Below are positions 17,185-26,981 of a stretch of 64,000 nucleotides of DNA, one piece after another. Position numbers and translations under genes: made by a program. The DNA is from JAWKXU01 sp020446465 (GTDB lineage Bacteria; Pseudomonadota; Alphaproteobacteria; Sphingomonadales; Sphingomonadaceae), in contig JAWKXU010000002.1 in the NCBI GenBank assembly GCA_041396845.1, positions 62,001 to 126,000 of the forward strand, given 5' to 3'. Numbering within the stretch: the first letter of the stretch is position 1; every line of letters begins with the position of its first letter. The notes under the pieces are model-generated. The model was not told where the DNA came from, ran no database searches, and worked only from the letters and a program-made list of their open reading frames with translations.

Positions 17185-18645
17185 TCAGCCCTTGACCGTG
17201 TTACGAACGAAACGATCGAGCAGCCGCACGCCAAATCCGGTTGCACCCTTGCCCCATGTTGCGCCGGGTTTATCCGCCCAGACAACGCCCGCAATATCGA
17301 GATGCGCCCAGGGCGTATCGTTTTCGATATAGCGTTTGAGGAACTGGGCTGCGGTGATCGAACCGGCAAAGCGCGGGCCAACGTTCTTCATGTCTGCAAT
17401 CTGGCTTTCCAGCAGCTTGTCATATTCGGGCGCAACGGGGAAACGCCACAGCTTGTCACCCACGGTCGCACCGGCATCCGTCAGGTCGCCCGCCAATGCG
17501 TCATCATTGGAAAACAGCCCGCCATATTCACTGCCGAGCGAAACCAGAATAGCACCTGTCAGCGTGGCAAGATCGACAATCCGCGACGGCTTGAACTCTT
17601 TTTGTGTCCAGGTCAGCGCATCGCACAGCACCAGCCGCCCTTCGGCATCGGTATTGATGACTTCAACCGTCTGGCCCGACATCGAGGTAACGACATCACC
17701 AGGGCGTTGCGCGCCGCCATCAGGCATGTTTTCCACAAGACCGCAAACACCCACGACGTTCGCTTTTGCATTGCGTTTGGCGAGCGCAAGCATAGTGCCG
17801 GCGACAGCACCCGCACCGCCCATGTCCCACTTCATATCTTCCATGCCCGCCGCAGGCTTGATCGAAATGCCGCCCGTATCGAAAGTGACCCCCTTGCCCA
17901 CAAATGCAAGCGGTACTTCACCAGCCTTGCCGTTCATCCACTTGATCGCGAGGATGCGCGAAGGCCGCGCAGAACCCTGCCCCACGCCCAGCAGCGCCCC
18001 CATGCCCAGTTTTTTCATCGCCGCTTCATCCAGCACGACAAGTTCGGCGCCTGTGCCTTCGAAACGTTTCTGGCAGCGTTCGACAAAACTTTCAGGGTAA
18101 ATCACATTGGCCGGTTCCGTGACGAGTTCACGCGTGAACTCCACCCCTTCGGCAACGGCAACGGCATCGCCCCATGCAGCTTCGGCCCCGTCCGGCGCGC
18201 CAACCACGACAGCCGCTTTCAGCGAAACTTTCTGTTCGTCCTTCAATTTCGTGCGATAGGCATCATAACGCCACGCACGCAGGCGCAGGCCCATCAGCAC
18301 CGCGGCCACTTGCTCCGCACTGTAGTTTGTGCCGGAAAAATCGAGTGCAATCGCCTGTTCGCCAGACGTCATGAACTTTGTCGCCAGTGCCGCGCCTGCC
18401 TTTTCCATGTTGGCAAGGCGACCCGCAGCCTTGGGCTCACCAGCCCCGGCCAGTGCCAGCCGTACCAGACTGCCGCCACGCTCCACAAAACTTTCAAAGA
18501 CTTGTCCGGCACTGCCTTTGAACCGCGCCGCCTTGCTGCCTTCAGCAACCGAATTTTCAAGCCCCTGCGGTAAGGCCCCCTGATCAACCACCTGGGCAAC
18601 AAGTCGGGTATCGGCAGGAACGGATTGGGCGAACGTTATTTGCAT
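17185..18645 (-). CDS. pepA: Leucyl aminopeptidase, M17 family
   Basis: This is a cytosolic di-zinc or manganese aminopeptidase that removes N-terminal residues from peptides. The 486-residue protein has the M17 signature NTDAEGRL (metal ligands Asp and Glu), with the preceding GKGVTFDTGGISIKP segment holding the catalytic Lys/Asp region. The N-terminal 160 residues form the macro-like domain. The ATG at 18645 (MQITFAQS) is taken as the start because it opens the domain; a longer frame to 18909 runs antisense into lptD. The gene is divergent from lptD and precedes holC. Confidence 0.95.
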   Translation of the reverse strand: MQITFAQSVPADTRLVAQVVDQGALPQGLENSVAEGSKAARFKGSAGQVFESFVERGGSLVRLALAGAGEPKAAGRLANMEKAGAALATKFMTSGEQAIALDFSGTNYSAEQVAAVLMGLRLRAWRYDAYRTKLKDEQKVSLKAAVVVGAPDGAEAAWGDAVAVAEGVEFTRELVTEPANVIYPESFVERCQKRFEGTGAELVVLDEAAMKKLGMGALLGVGQGSARPSRILAIKWMNGKAGEVPLAFVGKGVTFDTGGISIKPAAGMEDMKWDMGGAGAVAGTMLALAKRNAKANVVGVCGLVENMPDGGAQRPGDVVTSMSGQTVEVINTDAEGRLVLCDALTWTQKEFKPSRIVDLATLTGAILVSLGSEYGGLFSNDDALAGDLTDAGATVGDKLWRFPVAPEYDKLLESQIADMKNVGPRFAGSITAAQFLKRYIENDTPWAHLDIAGVVWADKPGATWGKGATGFGVRLLDRFVRNTVKG

Positions 18646-18772
18646 GACTGCTCCAGATGGAATGGGCGAAAAACCCGGACGGGAACGAAACGCGGTGAAC
18701 GACAGCGCAAGATCGTGTCGCAAGGCCGCTATGATGATTGCAGTTAAGCGCCGGTGGTGCGATAGGCAAGTG

Positions 18773-21046
18773 ATGCTCCCTGCTTCGCCGCATTCCATGT
18801 CAGCGCGATTGTGCCACGCTCGCTCGCTGTGCGGGCCGCTGACTATTGCCCTGTTTTGCCTTGGCGCGCCGCAAGGGGCCGCAATGGCGCAGGATGGCGC
18901 AGATACCATGACGCCTCAGCAACAGACGGCAGAACAGCGTGAGGTCGCTTTTGAAGCAGATGGCGTTTCGTATGATTCGCAAGGCGATATCGTTACTGCC
19001 AGCGGCAATGTCGTCATGGAAAGCGACGGGCAGACGCTGCTGGCCGATTCTGTTTCGTGGGATCGCAAGACAGGGCAAATCGTGGCCAGCGGCAATATCC
19101 GTCTGACGGATGCGGACGGAAACCACCTCTATGCCGACAACATCGAACTGACGGATGCGCTGAAGGCCGGGGCAATGCAGAACCTCCTTCTGGTGCTGAC
19201 CGAAGGCGGACGCATGGCAGCGCGCAGCGGGGACCGGGCCGAGGATGGGTCGATCACCCTGACGGATACTGTCTATAGCGGTTGTGCAGTGGTGAAGCCC
19301 GATGGTTGCACCGCAAAAAAGCCAAGCTGGCGCGTTATTGCCAATCGCGTGATTTACGATCCTGCGGCCAAGAAAATCCATTTCAAGGGCGCCCGGCTGG
19401 AATTGTTCGGCGCACCGTTGATCCCGTTGCCGGGCCTTAGCGTGAACAGCGACGGACGCGCCAATTCCGGCTTTCTCATTCCCTATTTCGGATTGTCGCA
19501 TTCAAATGGCATCGAAATTGGTGAATCCTATTACATGCGCCTTTCCGACAACCGCGATCTGACGCTGGGCGGTTATGTCTATTCCAAGAGCGGGCCAATG
19601 GCGCGTGGGCGCTATCGCGCCTTGACAGAAGACGGCGCTTATCAGGTCGAAGGGTATCTTACCCACAGTTCGCGCATTCCTGTCGATGAAACAGCGACCA
19701 AGGGGGACAAGCGCCTGCGTGGCTATTTCGGGGCGAACGGTCGCTTCCAGATCGATCCGAACTGGAGCATCACTGCCTCGGCCCGTATCGCCAGCGACCG
19801 CACGTTCCTGCGCCGTTATGATATCAGCCGCGACGATCGGCTGCGCTCTATGGTCAAGGCCGAACGGATCGACGACAATTCCTATCTGTCGATAACGGGC
19901 TGGGCGACGCAGACCTTGCGTGTGGGTGAAGACCAGTCGCTGGTCCCCGTTGCCCTGCCAATTATCGACTATCGCCGCAAACTGGCCAGTCCGGTTCTGG
20001 GTGGCCGGGTCAATCTGCAGGTCAACTCGCTCGCCATCACCCGCACATCCGGGCAGGACACGCAACGCGCCTTTGCCAGCGCACGCTGGGATATGCGGCG
20101 AATTACCGCGCTGGGACAGGAAGTGACGCTGACTGGCCTGGTGCGCGGGGACGTTTACCATTCCACCGACAACGCCCTTACCGACACGGTTATCTACCGC
20201 GGCAATCCCGGCTGGGAAGCTCGCGCTATCGGGGTCGCCGCGCTGGATGTGAAATGGCCGTTTGTAGGCGAGATCATGGGTGGCACCCAGGTGCTGACCC
20301 CCCGCTTTCAGGTCGTCGCCACGCCGTCTGTTCGCAATCTGGCCGTGCCCAATGAAGATGCGCGCGCGATCGATCTGGAAGACAGCAACCTGTTCGCGCT
20401 CAATCGCTTCCCCGGTTATGACCGGGTGGAAGATGGCGTGCGCTTTACATACGGATTTGACTGGCAGCTTGACCGGCCGGGCTGGCGTATCAAAACTACC
20501 GTTGGCCAATCCTACCGGCTCACACGCCATCAGCAGATTCTGCCTGATGGAACTGGTCTCAACGCCCGCTTTTCCGATATTGTCGGGCGCACCGAAATCC
20601 GGTTCCGCGATTTCGTATCGTTCACGCACCGTTTCCGGGCCGATAAGGACAGTCTTTCTCTTCGCCGTAATGAATTCGACGCCACTGTCGGCAGTCGCAA
20701 GACTTATGCCGAAATCAGCTATCTGCGGCTGAACCGCAATATCGCCGCAGAATTTGAAGACCTGCGCGATCGTGAAGAACTGCGCGCCAGTGGCAGGCTT
20801 GGCATCGGCGCATACTGGTCACTGTTCGGGTCGGCCGTCATCAACCTGACTGACCGCAAGGAAGACCCCGATCTTGCTTATGTTTCGGACGGGTTTGACC
20901 CACTACGAACACGCCTTGGCATCGCCTATCAGGATGACTGTCTGGAAATGGGCTTTACCTGGCGGCGCGATTATCAATCGACGGGCGATGCGCGTCGAGG
21001 CAATTCATTTCAGGTTTATTTCTCGCTCAAGAATCTGGGTGTCTGA
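18773..21046 (+). CDS. lptD: LPS-assembly protein LptD
   Basis: LptD is the outer-membrane barrel that inserts lipopolysaccharide at the cell surface together with LptE. A signal peptide (positive residues, then GPLTIALFCLGAP and an AMAQ end) is followed by an OstA/LptA-like beta-jellyroll (VSYDSQGDIVTASGNV), then a long C-terminal barrel ending near VYFSLKNLGV. The start is uncertain: 18773 has a weak AGGCAAG site, while 18797 (MSARL) also gives a signal peptide. Length is about 757 residues. It leads the group lptD-surA-pdxA-rsmA, a conserved proteobacterial order. Confidence 0.93.
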   Translation: MLPASPHSMSARLCHARSLCGPLTIALFCLGAPQGAAMAQDGADTMTPQQQTAEQREVAFEADGVSYDSQGDIVTASGNVVMESDGQTLLADSVSWDRKTGQIVASGNIRLTDADGNHLYADNIELTDALKAGAMQNLLLVLTEGGRMAARSGDRAEDGSITLTDTVYSGCAVVKPDGCTAKKPSWRVIANRVIYDPAAKKIHFKGARLELFGAPLIPLPGLSVNSDGRANSGFLIPYFGLSHSNGIEIGESYYMRLSDNRDLTLGGYVYSKSGPMARGRYRALTEDGAYQVEGYLTHSSRIPVDETATKGDKRLRGYFGANGRFQIDPNWSITASARIASDRTFLRRYDISRDDRLRSMVKAERIDDNSYLSITGWATQTLRVGEDQSLVPVALPIIDYRRKLASPVLGGRVNLQVNSLAITRTSGQDTQRAFASARWDMRRITALGQEVTLTGLVRGDVYHSTDNALTDTVIYRGNPGWEARAIGVAALDVKWPFVGEIMGGTQVLTPRFQVVATPSVRNLAVPNEDARAIDLEDSNLFALNRFPGYDRVEDGVRFTYGFDWQLDRPGWRIKTTVGQSYRLTRHQQILPDGTGLNARFSDIVGRTEIRFRDFVSFTHRFRADKDSLSLRRNEFDATVGSRKTYAEISYLRLNRNIAAEFEDLRDREELRASGRLGIGAYWSLFGSAVINLTDRKEDPDLAYVSDGFDPLRTRLGIAYQDDCLEMGFTWRRDYQSTGDARRGNSFQVYFSLKNLGV

Positions 21047-21242
21047 TCTTCGGGTGCGACCCCGGACCGCCCTGCACCTGCCAATCCGTCAACAATTGCC
21101 GGGAATAGCTGCGCCCAAACATTGGCACCGGCTGCCAAACCGGCTATCCGCTGCTCTACTCAGCTTTGGTTAAGCCATGGGGCGACATGACCCCTTGCAT
21201 TATCGGGGCAGCTCAAGCTGCCTGTATGAACGGGATGACTGC

Positions 21243-22634
21243 GTGATAAGTAAACTGAAATCAGGTATTTGCCTTCCCAGTAAAGGTTCCTGCCGCACTT
21301 TCCTGGCGCTTGCTATCGCCGCGCCTCTGGCCATGGCTTCGACTTCGTCCGTCTCTGCACAAGATGGGCCAGGTGTTCCTGTCAGCGAAGACGATGGGCT
21401 GAACGTGCCACAACAGGTCGTCATGCTGGGTCACAATGATCCAAACCTGCGCACAGCCACTGCGAAGGTCAACGGCCAGGTCATTACCGGCACGGATGTC
21501 GACCAGCGGCTCGCGCTCATTCTCGCGGCCAACAACCAGCCGATCTCAGACGAGGAAAAGGCCCGGTTGCGGTTGCAGGTGCTCCGCAACCTGATCGACG
21601 AGACGCTCCAGATTCAGGAAGCAAAGGCTCAGGAAATCGAAGTCAGTCAGGCAGATGTCGAGCAGGCCTATGCGCGTGTTGCGACCCAGAACTTCGGTCA
21701 GGACACAGCGGCGATGGATGCGTATCTGCGCAGGATCGGCTCTTCCCCGGCGTCGCTGAAGCGCCAGATCGAAGGCGAAGTTTCATGGCAGCGCCTGCTC
21801 GGCCGCAATGTGCAACCCTTCATCAACGTGTCCGAAGAAGAAGTGAACGAACTGCTGGCGCGATTGCAGGACGCACGCGGCACGAAAGAGTTTCACCTTG
21901 CGGAAATCTACCTTTCCGCAACGCCCGAAAACCAGCAGGCTGTGTTTGAAAACGCCCGCCGGATTGTGGAGCAGTTGCGGGCCGGGGGCAGCTTCGTTGC
22001 CTATGCGCGGCAATTCTCCGAAGCATCGACCGCAGCAGTCGGCGGCGATCTCGGCTGGGTGAGGCCAGCGCAACTCCCGGCGGAACTGGCGACCACTGCG
22101 CGTGAGATGCAGCGTGGCCAACTGGTTGGCCCGGTTGCCGTTCCGGGTGGTTTTTCAATCCTTTACATGATCGACGAACGCCAGGTTCTGATGGCCGACC
22201 CACGCGATGCGGTGATGAGCCTCAAACAGATTTCGATCGATTTGCCCAAGGGTATCAGCGAAGCCGATGCACGCAAGCGCGTGGCGAGTTTCGCCGCGGC
22301 TGTGCAGAATATCAAGGGTTGCGGTGATGCTGAAACAGCAGCCCCCTCCTTCGGTGCAACTGTCGTCACCAACGATCAGATCCGGGTGCGGACACTTCCT
22401 GCCGCCTTGCAGGATGCGCTGCTGCAACTTTCCGTTGGCCAGTCAACACCGCCATTCGGGTCCGCTGACGATGGCGTGCGCGTGCTGATGCTCTGCGGCC
22501 GGGACGATCCGCAGTCATCCGATGGGCCGAGTTTTGACCAGTTGATGTCGCAACTCGAAGATGATCGCGTCGGCAAACGTGCCCAGCGTTATCTGCGCGA
22601 CCTGCGCCGCGACGCCATCATCGAATATAACTGA
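21243..22634 (+). CDS. surA: SurA-type periplasmic peptidyl-prolyl isomerase
   Basis: SurA folds outer-membrane proteins, including LptD, in the periplasm. The protein has a signal peptide ending near SVSAQD, an N-terminal helical chaperone domain (SEEEVNELL and neighbouring helices), and a parvulin domain with FHLAEIYLS and ARQFSEASTAAVGGDLGWV. A second, degenerate parvulin-like stretch follows. A GTG at 21243 (VISKLKSG) gives a compact signal peptide and 463 residues; an ATG at 21177 would add 22 residues. The gene lies between lptD and pdxA, the common order. Confidence 0.9.
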   Translation: MISKLKSGICLPSKGSCRTFLALAIAAPLAMASTSSVSAQDGPGVPVSEDDGLNVPQQVVMLGHNDPNLRTATAKVNGQVITGTDVDQRLALILAANNQPISDEEKARLRLQVLRNLIDETLQIQEAKAQEIEVSQADVEQAYARVATQNFGQDTAAMDAYLRRIGSSPASLKRQIEGEVSWQRLLGRNVQPFINVSEEEVNELLARLQDARGTKEFHLAEIYLSATPENQQAVFENARRIVEQLRAGGSFVAYARQFSEASTAAVGGDLGWVRPAQLPAELATTAREMQRGQLVGPVAVPGGFSILYMIDERQVLMADPRDAVMSLKQISIDLPKGISEADARKRVASFAAAVQNIKGCGDAETAAPSFGATVVTNDQIRVRTLPAALQDALLQLSVGQSTPPFGSADDGVRVLMLCGRDDPQSSDGPSFDQLMSQLEDDRVGKRAQRYLRDLRRDAIIEYN

Positions 22635-22653
22635 GCCTTACATGGGGGCGCGC

Positions 22654-23679
22654 ATGGCAACGCCTCTTGCAATTTCGCTCGGCGATCCGGCGGGCGTCGG
22701 GCCTGAGTTGATTGCCGCGGCCTGGACCATGCGCGACACGCACGGCTTGCCGCCGTTCGTGGTGATTGGCGGCGCGCGCATTCTGGCAGAGGCGGCTGCA
22801 CAGCGTGGAATTGCTGTGCCAGTGCGCGCGATTGCAGACCTGGCCGAAGCGGCAGGCGTATTTGCCACCGCGCTGCCGGTGCTGGAACTGGACACCAATG
22901 ACGCGGATGTCGCGTACTGCCCCGGCAAGCCCGCTCCGGCAGGAGCGCGGCTCGCGCTCAATTCCCTGAGAACAGCCACAACCCTTGCCGTTGAAGGCCT
23001 TGCATCGGGCGTCGTTACTGGCCCTGTTTCCAAGGCCCGCCTTGCAGAAGAAGGTTTTACACACCCTGGCCAGACCGAATTTGTCGCGGCCCAATGCGGC
23101 GTCGCTTCGCACGATGCGGTCATGCTGCTGGCTGGCCCGCAACTAAAAGCCGTGCCGCTGACTGTTCATTGCGCGCTGGCCGATGTGCCGGGGCTGTTGT
23201 CGCAAGACCTGATTTGCAACCGCACCCGGATCGTGGCCCACGCGATTGTGCGGGATTTCGGAATTGCACACCCGCGCCTTGCCATTTGTGCGCTCAACCC
23301 CCACGCCGGGGAGGAAGGCCGCATGGGCAGTGAGGAACAGGCCATCATCGCGCCCGCCATTGCCGCCCTGCAGGCAGAAGGGATCGACGCTACCGGGCCT
23401 CATGCCGCTGATTCCCTGTTCTCGCCGCACGCGCGCCCGCATTATGACGTGGCGCTCGCCATGTATCACGATCAGGCGCTTATCCCGCTAAAAGCATTGG
23501 ATTTCGATGCCGGCGTCAACATGACTTTAGGCCTGCCCATTGTCCGCACTTCCCCCGATCATGGCACGGCCTTTGCCATAGCCGGGCAAGGCACCGCCAA
23601 CCCCGGCGCGATGGTGGCCGCGATCCGCATGGCGGGGGCAGCAGCCGCACGGCGCGCCGCGACACCCCTCTCCGCATGA
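22654..23679 (+). CDS. pdxA: 4-hydroxythreonine-4-phosphate dehydrogenase
   Basis: PdxA oxidises 4-phosphohydroxy-threonine on the way to pyridoxal phosphate. The 341-residue protein starts with LAISLGDPAGVGPE. It has the metal- and substrate-binding segments TGPVSKARL, GHPGQTEF-like FTHPGQTEFVA, and the late MYHDQALIPLK and TSPDHGTAF. The ATG at 22654 follows a GGGGG stretch; another ATG 12 bases earlier (22642) is possible. It overlaps rsmA by 4 bases (ATGA). PLP serves GcvP and MetC, encoded in this window. Confidence 0.95.
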   Translation: MATPLAISLGDPAGVGPELIAAAWTMRDTHGLPPFVVIGGARILAEAAAQRGIAVPVRAIADLAEAAGVFATALPVLELDTNDADVAYCPGKPAPAGARLALNSLRTATTLAVEGLASGVVTGPVSKARLAEEGFTHPGQTEFVAAQCGVASHDAVMLLAGPQLKAVPLTVHCALADVPGLLSQDLICNRTRIVAHAIVRDFGIAHPRLAICALNPHAGEEGRMGSEEQAIIAPAIAALQAEGIDATGPHAADSLFSPHARPHYDVALAMYHDQALIPLKALDFDAGVNMTLGLPIVRTSPDHGTAFAIAGQGTANPGAMVAAIRMAGAAAARRAATPLSA

Positions 23680-24506
23680 CGAGCGCCCCTAGCCTGCCGC
23701 CGATCCGCGACGTTATTGCGCGCCATGGCCTTTCCGCCAGCAAGGCGCTTGGCCAGAACTTCCTGCTCGATGAACAATTGCTGGATCGCATCGCCGCCAT
23801 ACCGGGTGACTTGTCGGGGGCAAATGTTCTGGAAGTTGGCCCCGGTCCCGGCGGGTTGACCCGCGCTCTGCTTCGCGCCGAGGCACGGGTAACAGCCATT
23901 GAAATGGACCAGCGGTGCCTTCCCGCACTCGCTGAACTGGGCGCGGCGTTTCCCGGCCAGTTGCGCGTAATCGAAGGCGATGCCACCCAGATCGACCCGG
24001 CAGACCTGTTCGAGGGGCCTTACCATATCGCCGCCAATCTTCCCTACAACGTCGGCACTGCGCTTTTTACCGGGTGGATGGGGGGTGAGGCATGGCCGCC
24101 GCAATGGCAATCGCTCACCCTGATGTTCCAGCACGAAGTGGCGCAACGCATTGTCGCGCAGCCGGACAGCGGCGCTTATGGTCGTCTTGCCGTGCTGGCC
24201 CAGTGGCGCGGAAAAGCGCGTCTGGCGATGAAAGTCCATCGCAGCGCCTTCACCCCTCCACCCAAGGTGATGAGCGCGATTGTCCATGTAACACCTGCCG
24301 CCATGCCGGAGGGCGTATCGGCCCGTGTGCTGGAGCGGGTAACGCAAGCCGCCTTTGGCCAGCGCCGCAAGATGCTGCGCCAGAGCCTCAAAGGGTTACC
24401 CGGCGCACTCGACGAGCTGGAAACGCTTGGGATTGATCCGCAACGCCGCGCCGAAACGCTCAGCGTTGCGGAGTTTGTCGCAATTGCCCGAAGTCTGAGC
24501 GACTAA
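23676..24506 (+). CDS. rsmA: 16S rRNA (adenine(1518)-N6/adenine(1519)-N6)-dimethyltransferase
   Basis: RsmA (KsgA) dimethylates two adjacent adenines near the 3' end of 16S rRNA late in 30S assembly. The 276-residue protein shows SKALGQNFLLDE at the N-terminus, the SAM motif VLEVGPGPGGLT, an acidic EMD after beta-2, and the catalytic ANLPYNVGT motif. The C-terminal helical part has AAFGQRRKMLRQSL. The start codon overlaps the pdxA stop (ATGA). It converges with the EncFtn-like gene. Confidence 0.97.
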   Translation: MTSAPSLPPIRDVIARHGLSASKALGQNFLLDEQLLDRIAAIPGDLSGANVLEVGPGPGGLTRALLRAEARVTAIEMDQRCLPALAELGAAFPGQLRVIEGDATQIDPADLFEGPYHIAANLPYNVGTALFTGWMGGEAWPPQWQSLTLMFQHEVAQRIVAQPDSGAYGRLAVLAQWRGKARLAMKVHRSAFTPPPKVMSAIVHVTPAAMPEGVSARVLERVTQAAFGQRRKMLRQSLKGLPGALDELETLGIDPQRRAETLSVAEFVAIARSLSD

Positions 24507-24545
24507 CCGCCAGCACGTCATATCGCACCACGCAAGGCCGAGGCG

Positions 24546-24854
24546 TCAGTCCTTCGTGGCTTCTTCCTCAAGCGCCGCGATATCGCCTTCGGAAAACAGG
24601 TATTCCCGCAGTTCCTTGTCAAAATGCGTGCTGTTGCGACGCAGCCACTCCAGCGCCATTGCCGCGTGTTCGATTTCTTCGCGCATATTGTGCAGCAGGA
24701 TTGCTTTAAGCGATTCATCCTCGCAATCGTCCGCGCGCTGACGATACCAATCGACCGCTTCCAGTTCCTCCATCAGCGAAACAATCGCATGATGCATGGA
24801 AAGCGTTTCCTTGCTGAGCCGTTCGCGCGGGGCGTGCAGATTGTCACTTGCCAT
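24546..24854 (-). CDS. Short EncFtn-type ferritin-like protein without targeting tail
   Basis: This 102-residue all-helical protein has the features of encapsulated ferritins: SLMEELEAVDWY in helix 1 (E29, E30, E32, W36, Y37) and REEIEHAAMALEWLRRN in helix 2 (E60 and H63 as ExxH). Family members form decamers whose di-iron sites lie between subunits. Typical EncFtn proteins carry a C-terminal encapsulin-targeting peptide (an LTVGSLRR-like tail); this one stops soon after YLFSEGD and ends in EEEATKD. No encapsulin gene is in the window. AGGAGG lies 5 bases before the ATG. It begins 12 bp after glcB, so the two are probably co-transcribed. Confidence 0.75.
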   Translation of the reverse strand: MASDNLHAPRERLSKETLSMHHAIVSLMEELEAVDWYRQRADDCEDESLKAILLHNMREEIEHAAMALEWLRRNSTHFDKELREYLFSEGDIAALEEEATKD

Positions 24855-24866
24855 CAATACCTCCTG

Positions 24867-26981
24867 TTAGCCGTTTGCCGCTTTTTTCTTCAGGCGATAG
24901 GCATGGAGCAACGGCTCGGTATAACCGTTGGGCTGCTCCACACCCTTGAACACCAGATCGCAGGCCGCCTGGAACGCAATCGAACTGTCCCAGTTGCCGG
25001 CCATCGGTTCATACAACGGATCGCCCGCATTCTGCGCATCGACCTTGGCTGCCATGCGTTTCAGGCTGTCCATCACCTGATCGGCGTTGCAGACGCCATG
25101 CAGCAGCCAGTTCGCCATGTGCTGGCTGGAAATGCGCAAGGTCGCACGGTCTTCCATCAGACCGACATCATTGATGTCCGGCACCTTGGAACAGCCAACG
25201 CCCTGATCGATCCAGCGCACGACATAGCCCAGCAAGCCCTGGGCATTGTTGTCCAGTTCTTCACGCACTTCGTCATCCGACCAGTTGACGCCATCTGCCA
25301 GCGGAATGGTCAGTAAGTCGTCCAGCGCCGGGATCCCAGCCGCAGCCACTTCGCCCTGACGGGCAAAGACATCGACCTTGTGATAGTGGAGCGCATGGAG
25401 CGTCGCCGCCGTGGGCGACGGCACCCAGGCGGTGTTCGCGCCCGTCATCGGGTGGCCGATTTTCTGCTCCAGCATGTCGTGCATCATGTCGGGTGCAGGC
25501 CACATGCCCTTGCCGATCTGGGCCTTGCCGGACAGACCGTGCTTCAGGCCAATCGCCACGTTGCGCTTTTCATACGCATCAATCCACTTTGAACCCTTCA
25601 CCGCCGCCTTGCGGATCACGGGGCCAGCCTGCATCGAGGTATGGATTTCATCGCCCGTGCGATCAAGGAAGCCGGTATTGATGAAAACAATACGGTCTTT
25701 CACCGCTGCAATACAGGCAGCAAGGTTGGCGCTGGTGCGGCGTTCTTCGTCCATTACGCCGACCTTGATGGTGTGGCGATCCAGCTCCAGCAGGTCTTCC
25801 ACCGCATCGAACAGGTCATTGGTGAAGCCGCATTCTTCCGGCCCGTGCATCTTGGGTTTTACGATGTAGATGCTGCCCTTGCGGGAATTGCTGTGCTGGC
25901 CCAACCCGTCAAGATCGTGTTTCGAAATCGCGCTGGAGATGACGGCGTCCATCACCCCTTCCTGAATCTCGCTGCCATCGGCAAGCAGGATGGCCGGGTT
26001 GCTCATCAGATGGCCGACATTGCGCACAAACAGCAGGCTGCGCCCCGGCAGCGTCAGCGTATCGCCATCGGGCGTGGTATAGGTCCGGTCCGCTTCCAGA
26101 GCGCGAGTCATCGTCTTGCCGCCCTTCTGGAAGGTGGCGGAAAGATCGCCGCGCATCAGGCCCAGCCAGTTGGTATAGGCGAGCGTCTTGTCCTCAGCGT
26201 CAACCGCAGCCACCGAATCTTCAAGGTCGATAATGGTGGTGAGCGCGGATTCCAGCAGCACATCGGCAATCCCGGCAGGGTCATCCTTGCCGATGGGGTG
26301 TGCCTTGTCGAAGACCACTTCGATATGCAGTCCGTTATTGACGAAAAGGCGGCCCTTTTCGCTCTGGCCCAGATACTGGCTTTCGTCCTTCAGTGCGATC
26401 CCGCCCGACACATCGGCAAGATCAGCCCAACTACCATTTGCCAGCGGAACCGCTTCATCAAGAAACGCCTTGGCGCGGGCAATGACGGCAGCACCGCGTT
26501 CCGGGTCATAGCCGCCCGGCTTTGCCGCGGGCGCATCCAGCGCATCCGTGCCGTAAAAAGCGTCATAGAGGCTGCCCCAGCGGGCATTGGCCGCATTAAG
26601 CGCAAAACGATCATTCAGCACGGGCACAACCAGCTGTGGCCCTGCCATCGTTGCGATTTCCGGGTCGACGTTCTGCGTGCCAACGGCAAAATCGCCCGGT
26701 TCTGGCACCAGATAGCCGATTTCGGTCAAAAACGCCTTGTAGGCTTCAGCATCGTGCGGCTGGCCGGCGCGTTCCTTATGCCATGCGTCCATTTGCGCCT
26801 GAATTGCATCGCGCTTTGCCAGCAGTTCCCGATTGCGCGGCACGAACTTGTCGCAAATCGCAGCGAAGCCTGTCCAGAAGGAATCCGCATTCATACCGAG
26901 CGGGGCAAGAACCGAATTGTCAATGAACCGGGCAAGCCCTGCTTCAACCTGAAGCCCTGCGCGCGCGACGCGATCTGTCAT
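24867..26981 (-). CDS. glcB: Malate synthase G
   Basis: Malate synthase condenses glyoxylate with acetyl-CoA to malate, in the glyoxylate shunt or in glycolate use. The 704-residue length fits isoform G (about 720), much longer than isoform A. Visible family segments include TTIIDLEDSVAAVDAEDK, the GRSLLFVRNVGHLM region, MHGPEECGF, and the C-terminal GANTAWVPSPTAATLH and HYHKVDV. No isocitrate lyase gene is in the window. The EncFtn-like gene follows 12 bp downstream. Glyoxylate from glycolate, the Gph product, is one possible source of substrate. Confidence 0.97.
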   Translation of the reverse strand: MTDRVARAGLQVEAGLARFIDNSVLAPLGMNADSFWTGFAAICDKFVPRNRELLAKRDAIQAQMDAWHKERAGQPHDAEAYKAFLTEIGYLVPEPGDFAVGTQNVDPEIATMAGPQLVVPVLNDRFALNAANARWGSLYDAFYGTDALDAPAAKPGGYDPERGAAVIARAKAFLDEAVPLANGSWADLADVSGGIALKDESQYLGQSEKGRLFVNNGLHIEVVFDKAHPIGKDDPAGIADVLLESALTTIIDLEDSVAAVDAEDKTLAYTNWLGLMRGDLSATFQKGGKTMTRALEADRTYTTPDGDTLTLPGRSLLFVRNVGHLMSNPAILLADGSEIQEGVMDAVISSAISKHDLDGLGQHSNSRKGSIYIVKPKMHGPEECGFTNDLFDAVEDLLELDRHTIKVGVMDEERRTSANLAACIAAVKDRIVFINTGFLDRTGDEIHTSMQAGPVIRKAAVKGSKWIDAYEKRNVAIGLKHGLSGKAQIGKGMWPAPDMMHDMLEQKIGHPMTGANTAWVPSPTAATLHALHYHKVDVFARQGEVAAAGIPALDDLLTIPLADGVNWSDDEVREELDNNAQGLLGYVVRWIDQGVGCSKVPDINDVGLMEDRATLRISSQHMANWLLHGVCNADQVMDSLKRMAAKVDAQNAGDPLYEPMAGNWDSSIAFQAACDLVFKGVEQPNGYTEPLLHAYRLKKKAANG

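Noticed and set aside
16441..18573. Plus-strand open frame of 710 codons
   Set aside because: It is antisense to pepA and holC and runs across the palindromic element. GC-rich third positions keep the opposite strand open; the product shows no known family and mirrors the codon pattern of pepA.
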